64,000 bases of DNA, from assembly GCA_964036045.1 (NCBI GenBank), contig OZ038380.1:64588591-64652590 (forward strand), in the 5' to 3' direction. Positions 56,512-64,000 of this stretch are shown here, in pieces. The position numbers were made by a program, and so were the translations under genes. The stretch comes from Eutreptiella sp. 'Long Island Sound 2002' (lineage: Eukaryota > Euglenozoa > Euglenophyceae > Eutreptiales > Eutreptiaceae). The notes beneath the pieces are model-generated. The model was given only the letters and a program-made list of their open reading frames with translations, ran no database searches and was not told the DNA's origin. How positions within the stretch are numbered: position 1 is the stretch's first letter; each line of letters starts with the position of its first letter.

Positions 56512-59500
56512 TAGGTAGGTAGCTAGGTCGACTCAGGACTGTGGTTGCCTCGCTGGGGGGTCTTACCAAGGGGCTTTTGCTCACCCTACCACGGCCCTAC
56601 TGCACGTGCCCCCACAAAGCGGCTCCCCGACATCGGCGAAGGGCGCGGTCGCCGCGAGTAGCACTCTACAGCGGGTTCTGCCAGGAGAGGGAACCCATGT
56701 TCGACCGAAGTCTCACACTCCTCTCTTTCGGGCGTATGATACGTGGGGGAGGGTCCCATCGCACATACTTCTCAACCTCCGGATTCTGGGGCCCAGGGGC
56801 GGGGAGCCAGGCCATAGGCCCTGTCCTGCAGGCACCCCCAACTGGGTTGGTTTCAGTAGGCGTGAGGCGACTTGAAGAAGCACGTGCTACAGTACTCGCA
56901 TGCCGTGGCGCACACTCACGCCTTCTGACTCGGTCGAGCTTGCGCTCTCCCGGGGGGCTGCGGGTTCGAAGTAGGTCGTTGCGGTCGGTCGGTCAGTTGT
57001 TTAATGGTTCGGCGTAGTTTGTTAATGGCGGTCGGTTGCGTGATGGTAGAGTCACGGCTTTCTGTTTTGTTCTTGGGTATGGTCGTCGGTGGGCGTGGCG
57101 CACCATTGTGTCGCTAAAGCGTTGGACGCTGTTCCCGTTGCGACCCGTGCACGCCTAGCTGGTTAGGTGTTGGCCGGCTTGCGTGTGGTCTGTTTACGGT
57201 CAAGTCGCGGCTGCAGCTGCCGTGTGGTTGGTGCGCGGTTGTCTTGGCCGCCTCATGGTCAGCTTGGTTTGCGTGGGCTCTGTCGCGCTGCTGCCGGTGG
57301 TTGCATCGCCGAACTTCCGTGTTGGTGCTGGTTAGTTGTGTTTCAGTTTGTCCAAGCGTGGTGTAGTGTAGGTTGTTAACGTTGGTTGGTCGGGTTCGTA
57401 ATGGTAGAGTTGTGGTGTTTTGTTGTGTTTGTGGGTATGGTGGTCGGCGGGCGTGGCGCATCATGGTTCCGCGAACCCGTCTGACGCCTCCCCTGTTTTG
57501 ACCCATGCATGCCCGGCCAGTTTGGTGTTGGCCGGCTTGCGTGTGGTCTGTTTATGGTCACGTTGTGTCTGCTGCAGTGGTTTCGTTGGTGTGCGGTCGT
57601 ATTAGCCTCCTCTCGGTCGGCTCGTTCGGTGCTGGTTCCTTGGCGCTGCAGCAGGCGTTTGCGCAGTCGGATCGTGTTCGCGTAGGTGACCTGCTTGTTC
57701 CGGTGTTGGCTGGTGCCAGTTGCGTGGGGCCGGCATGGTACGTTTTGATTGTGCGCCGTCCCCCCGGTGTGGGGAAGAAGAGTAAGGATAGGTGGTTTGA
57801 CCGCTGCAAAAATTTGTAAATTCGGTGCCCCTTTTCCTGCCCGGCCCTGGCAGCGCAACATGCAGAACTCATCATCCGGTACTTCGCGGGCCCTTTGGTC
57901 GTCCTTGCGGCTTCGCCTGTGCCATTCATATGTACACCCCCGTCGGCGGCAAGGCCCCGTCGGTCCCCCTTGGTGCGTCTCCGTGCTCCCAAAGGGAGCC
58001 CCAGGCTGCTGTTCTGGCTCGGTGGTGTGGTGCTTGTGTTCGTGTCTGCCTGCCTGCCGTGCGCCGTATGGTGCGGTGTTTCGCTGGTTATGTGGCTGGC
58101 ATGCCTGTGTCGCAGTGCTGAGTTTGGCGGTTAGGATGGTCAGTGCGGCTCGGCTCGTGCTTTGGTGCCGGGACGCTCTGTCTGGCGTGGCGTGCTCTGT
58201 TCGGCGTAACACATTCGTGCCCGCTGGCACGGGCCAGCGGGTTCGCGGGTCCTGTGTGGCGAGCCTGTGGTCCCTTGCGTGCTCCGGGCGGGGTTTCCGA
58301 GGAAAGGAATACTCGGCAGTGTTGAAGCCCCCCTCTCGCTTCTTGACGCTGTTAGCTTTCTGCGGTGAGTGTGTTCCTCGTACCATTCTCGCAGGTTGCA
58401 CGTGCCGAATCCCCCCCAGCGTCCCAGGCGTTCAACTTTCCCGGAGAAGGTGCGCGCCGGTCCCCGCGGTGCACGTATCCCTTAATTCTCGCCTTGGAAG
58501 GTAACATTCTGGACGATTGTTCGATAGCATTCCCGTGGTCATCAGCCCGTCCGTGGGTCCCGCGTGTTTTGCTGGCCCCTTAGCCCGGCCGCTTGCGGGT
58601 CCGGTCGCCGGAGAGGAGGGTCAGGTGGAAGGGCAGTTCCGAGTTTGGCGCCGCCTCTCTCTCTGTTGCAGACGGGTTGCAGGGGTCCGGGAAGCGTGGC
58701 CCCCGCCCGGGGGATGTGGGAGGAAGTCGTTGGGTTTTTTTTTAGGTTCGGCACCACGGGCTGCTAAGGCTAGCCTCTACTCTTCGATGTCCGTTGCACG
58801 TGCCGGGCAGGTTGACGTCCTTCCTGCCGGTGTGCCCGACCGACAGGCGTTGTTGGAGTGTGTTGCGCGGCCGCGGTTTGTTGGGTTGTACGAGGGGGTC
58901 CTCTTGGGCAAAGTTGGCTCGCCCGGGGTCGTCGCGGTTGACGGCCGATTCCGCAGCCGTTGGTGTGACGTCCCTCGGCGGGTCCTCTGGCGGGAGGAGG
59001 TGATCCCGCGGCCGCCGTGTCGTCTCCTCCCTTGCGTATGGCGTGTGCGGGATTCGCGTTGCGCGTGCGTGGCGGTGCGTCGTCGCTGCAGGCCCGTTGC
59101 CCGGCTGCGGCTCAGGGCCCTGGGGGGTTTCCCACGCGTCGCACAAGGGCGCTGCGGAGGGCACTGAAGATTTCGTGCACAAGGGCCGCGTGTGCTGCCT
59201 GAGCCCTCGTCTCAGTGTCGATTGTGGGCTGCAGTTGCTCGCCAGGCGCGAGCGCCCAGATCTTGTGGATCGCGAAGACACGGCACAGGTTGGGCGCAGT
59301 GGGGGTCTCTGCCGTCGGTTCGCGCTGGGGGATGGCTTCCAGCTGCTGCCAGCTGTCGACGTAGAATCTCCATGTCGCTGACCACACCCTGGTGTGTGGC
59401 CAACGGCGCCGCGCTCACCGCCAGAGGCAGTAGAAGGCATGGCCTGGGTGCCAGGTGCCGGCCGTGCCCGACACGATAGCCGTCAGGGGATCCGGGGGCT

Positions 59501-59513
59501 GGTCGTTGAGCAG
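56512..59513 (-). mobile_element. GC-rich insertion with (TAGG)n edge, copy 2 (truncated)
   Basis: Counterpart of 8152-11154, with the same TAGG edge (56512-56528, one unit changed) and the same internal tandem duplication. It is truncated at 59513. Confidence 0.5.
59112..59512 (-). pseudogene. Ulp1-like protease, copy 2, 5'-truncated
   Basis: The second exon is retained (FYVDSWQQLEAIP, NLCRVFAIHKIW, ending NPPGP and TGA). Pro after the catalytic Cys is Arg here. The repeat breaks at 59513, removing the part that holds the catalytic His. Confidence 0.6.
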
Positions 59514-62269
59514 TAAAGAAGGTCCCTACCAGGACCGGCCCCCGCTGTGCCCCTTCCGCCTGTCACCCCTGCTGACTTGCTCCTGATCAACGATTGCATT
59601 TCTCAAAATCCTCAAAGTCCAGGGTCCAAAATCCAAAAATATAGAAAATAAAATCCTCCTTCAACCCTGAATAGCAACCAGATCCAACAAATACAGCAAT
59701 AACCCAATTCACAATCCAAATCAGGCTGCGGGCTTCCGTTCAGCACACCGGTATTCCCACGGTGGCGGGCATGTACAAGAATTGCACCAATGAAGAAAGC
59801 CCTGAAATTGGCATATGAACACAAATAAAGCAAAGTTGGGGAAAGAGAGGAACATACACATTCACAGCCATAAACCCATCATTCCCTGGACTCAAGACCT
59901 TCCCTTGACTCACCAACATATTGCCCTGAACCCGGTCAAATGAGATGGCTGAATGCCATGTGTCACAAGTCACTACACAAACCCCAAAAATGTGTTCACT
60001 GCCAAACCCATAAATCCTAGCCCAATAGGGGAGGTGGCGTGTCATGGCCTAGGGTGGCACTCAGGACCATGCCCTACCCTGACATAACCGTGGTTGGACT
60101 TGGAGTAGATTGGGCTTGGAGAAACGACCTATGAGTTTGAACTCATAACATGCCAAAAAACTGCCAATTCACACCATATTGGCCATATATCACATATATG
60201 CTCAAAATTGAAGTTACCATTTATCCAAAGGCTCAAAGCATGCATGGAGTCGAAGTCTAGTATTCATGGAGGATGGAGACCAAATGCCAATGCCCATGTA
60301 CATCCCCACTTTACCCTCGAAACACCTTCGGATATGGGCGCCACGCACTGCCCAAGTCAGCCCATGATCTTGAGACCAATTCTTGTAATCCCTCGTGCAC
60401 CAAGCCAAATGGAGCACGCGATCCGGCATATGGTGGTGTTCAACTCCAAAGCATATGCCAACATATGAACAACATACCATGGTTCGACTATCCATAGGCT
60501 TCTTGCTGTTTGCTGACCAGGTAAGTACACAAAACACAAAAATGAGCAAAAATTGAGGTCAAAAACATGAAAATATGACCAAATACAAAGTTGTCATGAT
60601 AGTATATCTCTATGCTCAGCCATGATATCCGCTCATGATTCAATACACAAATGATTGGAACCATTTGCAAACAATTCCCCCACTTGGATCCCCAGTCAGG
60701 CGCATGGAAGTACCTTCGCCACTAATATCTACATGCCCCATGAAAATGGGAGTGCACCCATGGATCTCTTTGTCAAACATACCATGAGCAATACATACGC
60801 GGTAGACTTGGTCTAGCGCTTTGAATTCCACAATTGGGACATGGGCAAGGCCCTTGTCACGTATGGCTCCCCATCTCTTCGGCCACACGAAGATATATAA
60901 CATGGGCGTGAGCATATCAAACATATACTATGCATACAACACATACCCTCAAAATATGGCTCCCACCATGATATGCCATGTCCCTCCATTGACATAACTT
61001 CACGTTAAAAATACGTAGGAACCCAAGGAAAGTTGCTATGCAACCCCAACACTCATGCAGTACACTCGAAAGTCACAATAAAATGTTCGGTTGCACGGTC
61101 CAAGAGTTATACATCACTTTATACCCTCTTGACCATTATCCCTTGCTATATCAGGCATGCGTACACACCAAAGCGTTTGATGCTTCCCAAATTAAGTTGA
61201 GACCAAGGCAGTCCCAACCCAACCTTTCTCATTCTCTTTCCTCACACTCGCTCGTAGATATGGCTCTTCAAAGTGGTCCCACGATTCGCTTTTGTTTCCC
61301 TCATATCTCCAAGTCAAATGGGTGGCAAGTATAAGGGAAACCTGATTCGGGCATAGGGAAAAGAGTACGACCACTCGAAGAAGTCCAAATCAAGTGCGGC
61401 GATGTCGAAGTCGAAAATCCGATTTCGACACCGCGAAAAATTCAGATTAAAATTTCGAGTGCTTATTTAGAAAATTGCGGAAGCAACGAACCCTTTGCTG
61501 ATGAAATCTGACCCTTCAACGGAGTATCCGCCAAAATATCTGGAAAGAACAGTTAACCAATCGGTTAACGCAAAATCGCGAGCCAACTGACAGTCGCCGA
61601 TACATTGACCATCAGAACGAAAGGCTGAAAAATTACGGAAACATTATGATAGTAAAACCCTGTTGATTCCTGATATTCCGATATATAAATCTCCGCTGGC
61701 GGTGCCTCGGTACTGAATATGGCCGCTCATAGCCGGAATGGCCTAACCTATCACACAATCACATCGGGTTAGGTCAGGTGGATGGGAGAGTATGATATCA
61801 GCCAATGGCGGCCTGCCGGCACATAGATACACACCCCAAGTGACCGCAAGATGGCCACGGGGGTCCGAACCGGCTTCACCCCCCTTCTCAGAGCGTTGTA
61901 TCCGCTCGGAAACAAGTGAAAAGAGGACGGGAGGACCCCAATGGGCTCCAACCCCCCCCCCATGTCCCAAAGACACATGGAGGCCCCACACACGCCGTAG
62001 GCGCCCCCATGCCCCAAGGGAGGGGTGAGGACACTGATACTCAGCGCCCTACGCCATATCCGGTCTCCTCTTGATCTACAACATGGACCAAGGGGATCAA
62101 AGATAGAAAAACGTCGTCGGTCGACCTAAATAAGTATACCACAATGAAATATATATGTGGAGATCGAGTGAAGGGGGTATATGGCCAATCAAGGCCGAAA
62201 AATCCCCGGATGAACGCTCTCACCCGTCTCCCCAATCACAGAAACAAACAAAATGCCAAGGGGGATCCA
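59514..62269. other. No secure gene; weak minus-strand exon candidates
   Basis: AT-rich sequence beyond the duplication. Two minus-strand stretches look coding-like: 60640-60900 (KALDQVYRVCIAHGMFDKEI, GHVDISGEGTSMRLTGDPSG) and 59860-60045 (FGSEHIFGVCVVTCDTWHSA). I cannot join or identify them. 61740-62040 contains a C run at 61956-61964 that could be the polypurine tract of the chromovirus on the minus strand. Confidence 0.3.
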
Positions 62270-63964
62270 TTACGGTGCTACAGCAGCAACCAAATGGACC
62301 AACACGTCCTTGACATCCAAAGAAATATCCTTTTTCTTTAGGTAGTCCATCCAGACCGTGGTGTACCTCGGCACAAAGCTGCTCGGAGGTTCCCACGAGT
62401 CCCTGGATGCGGCGAAACCCTTCCAACGGACTTTATAAAGCCTACGCCCAGGCGTCCCCGGGTCCGGCTTGTCCGCCAGGATCATCTCGGTGGTGAAGTC
62501 ATCGTCCTCACCCTCGTCGTCCGAGTCCACATCGCCGGCCGTGAACTCGAAGGTGACGAGACGTCCGCTGGGGTCTGGTGCTCGGGGACGAAGCTGGGTA
62601 TGGTCGCGGTCCAGGATCTTGTTATCCCCCACACGAACCGCATACACATCCTGCCCGACCTTCCGCACGATTACCCCCGGCACATACCAAGATGCCTGCC
62701 GATGCCTGGACAGGACATCCTTGTGGTGCCGCTCCACCCACACGGTGTCTTGAAGAGCATACTTCTGGACTTTTCCTTGCTTGAAGTACTTGGCCCTCTT
62801 GTCATGCTCGTCCTGAAGTGCCTTGCACACTTTGGCCGCCGTGTCGTCCGCCTCAGCCATCATGGCATTCGCATCCCGGGCCACTTTGCCATGGTTCATC
62901 CACGGGAGAGTGCGTGACACTCAATCCCGTAGGAACAGGATGCGATGGGGCGACAGTCCAGTGGGTCCCAGAAGGTCGTGATACGCCTGGAGCACTCTCC
63001 ACAGCGAGTTATACCAGTTCCGGCCCAGTTCGTCAATGTGCAGCTGGCGGAACTTCTCGAACATCTGCCGCCCGGCCACTTCAGCACGGCCATTCGACCG
63101 GCTGTGGTAAGCCACGGTCTTGGCGTGCCGAATCCCCAAGTGCTTACACATCGTCTTGAACCACGTCCCCACAAATTGACTGCCCCGATCGCTGCAGATG
63201 ACAGCTGGGACATGGAAAATCGTCAGCCAATGCCTGATCATGGCATTAGCGACGGTCTTGGCCTGCAGCCCCACTCCATGCTTGTCCTTCTTGCCCTTCT
63301 TCTTGGACTTCTTGCCCGGGACTGCCACGATATACCCGCTGTGCCTGTCCACTGCCAGGATGACACAGTCGTAGGTCTCTCCTTCCACGGTGACCTCAGG
63401 CATGGTGAACACATCCATGGCAACGGACCGCATAGGGGCCTCCGGTATAGCCGTGTACATCGGGTTGCCCGCTGTGGAGTGGTTGGGGCTCTTCGTGGCC
63501 CGACACACGGCACAGTCGCTGCAGTACCTATCCAGGGTGGCGTAGTACCCAGGAGGGAACTTGAAACGCCACTCCAGGTCCTGCTGCATCTTGTCTCGGC
63601 CAGGGTGCATGAGCTGGGCGTTGTGCCAATGGTCAAGGAGCTCCTGCACTCGGTTCTCGGGCACCAGCAGCTTGTCCTTGAGGAACAGCTTGTCCCCATC
63701 CTCGGTCAAGCCCTCGGGCCATTCGTCGTCCGACGGGGCGCTCACGGCATTCCAGTACTTGCTCCAGTGCTCGGATGGCGCATAGTCATCCGACCAGTCC
63801 TCTGTGAGCACCGACCTGACTAGCTCTACAGGGGCCACCATCCGTTGCTCGAGGGTTTCCTCTGGAATAGCTTGGACGCGGGCACCCCGGAACTTGGCCA
63901 GGTCCGTACGGTTCGCCATCACCACAAAGCACTTGACCCCCTCTTGCTCCATGACCTTCTCCAT
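62270..63964 (-). pseudogene. Chromovirus (Ty3/gypsy) integrase and chromodomain, 3' part of pol
   Basis: Runs in from the window end. Domains in order: spacer after RNase H; an H2C2 zinc-binding site (HNAQLMHPGRDKM and CSDCAVC); integrase core with the first Asp in VAMDVFTMPEV, the second in VICSDRGSQF and the Glu in RSNGRAEVAG; then SPHRILFLRD, a TGA at 62921, and in the same frame VSRTLPWMNHG. A chromodomain near the end (YKVRWKGFAASRDSWEPPSS) precedes TAA at 62270. The stop sits where this family usually has Arg (RDR), so CGA probably became TGA. It inserts retroelement cDNA, and the chromodomain steers it to chromatin. RT and protease lie beyond the window. Confidence 0.9.
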
Positions 63965-64000
63965 CTCGATGATGCGCTTGGCCTCCTCGGTTTCCTCGGC

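Larger units (their letters stand above)
48391..59513. repeat. 11 kb direct repeat, copy 2
   Basis: This is the second copy of the unit at 1-11154, in the same orientation. At 59513 the match ends abruptly and unrelated AT-rich sequence follows, so this copy lacks the N-terminal part of the protease ORF that copy 1 retains. Small deletions around 53270-53320 remove intron sequence of the plus-strand gene relative to copy 1. The 339-codon frame of gene D is intact here but broken in copy 1. Confidence 0.93.

Noticed and set aside
57376-58401. 341-codon minus-strand ORF in repeat copy 2
   Set aside because: The equivalent region of copy 1 is broken by frame changes, and the composition (Arg, His, Thr, Pro) is that of antisense GC-rich sequence.

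Overview
The window is eukaryotic nuclear DNA that is mostly repeats and mobile elements. It has GT-AG introns, micro-exons, LTR-retrotransposon gag and integrase genes, a chromodomain, satellites and minisatellites. I see no bacterial operons, rRNA genes or CRISPR arrays. A protist or alga is likely. In several genes the frame stays open across single TAA or TAG codons and ends at TGA, which would fit a lineage reading UAA/UAG as glutamine (some ulvophyte green algae, ciliates, some excavates). The gag fragments also resemble protist (dinoflagellate-type) families from memory. I cannot name the species.

Layout. 1-11154 and 48391-59513 are two diverged copies of one >11 kb unit in direct orientation, about 48.4 kb apart start to start. 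Each carries minus-strand multi-exon genes of unknown function (called B, A and D here), one plus-strand gene built of micro-exons, and a GC-rich segment with a (TAGG)n edge that ends in a Ulp1-like cysteine protease. Copy 1 is cut by the window start. Copy 2 continues left to about 46.4 kb, giving the 3' part of gene B, and breaks at 59513 inside the protease. 13165-16545 is a third, truncated and rearranged copy lacking the GC-rich segment. 16552-19183 is a minus-strand gene (C) with an amplified charged exon. 19360-20940 is a ~190 bp satellite, and 21.8-23.3 kb holds minisatellites. 24.5-27.9 kb holds a tRNA-like element and a broken gag gene interrupted by a 1.2 kb element with terminal inverted repeats.

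28.6-41.5 kb looks like one large minus-strand transposon: an N-terminal ORF, a transposase-like gene, acidic/basic accessory ORFs, and a TET/JBP-like 2-oxoglutarate/Fe(II) dioxygenase fragment. It is split by a 6.7 kb GC-rich insertion (33343-40039) flanked by ~0.95 kb direct repeats of transposon sequence. 42.2-46.4 kb holds a BED-finger exon, dispersed palindromes and a second gag fragment. 59.5-62.2 kb has no secure gene, and 62270-63964 is the 3' part of a chromovirus (Ty3/gypsy) polyprotein.

Most genes here are mobile-element genes in different states of decay. The observations most worth following are the recurrent in-frame UAR codons, the dioxygenase beside an unfamiliar transposase, the empty site for the protease element, and repeat-derived introns.
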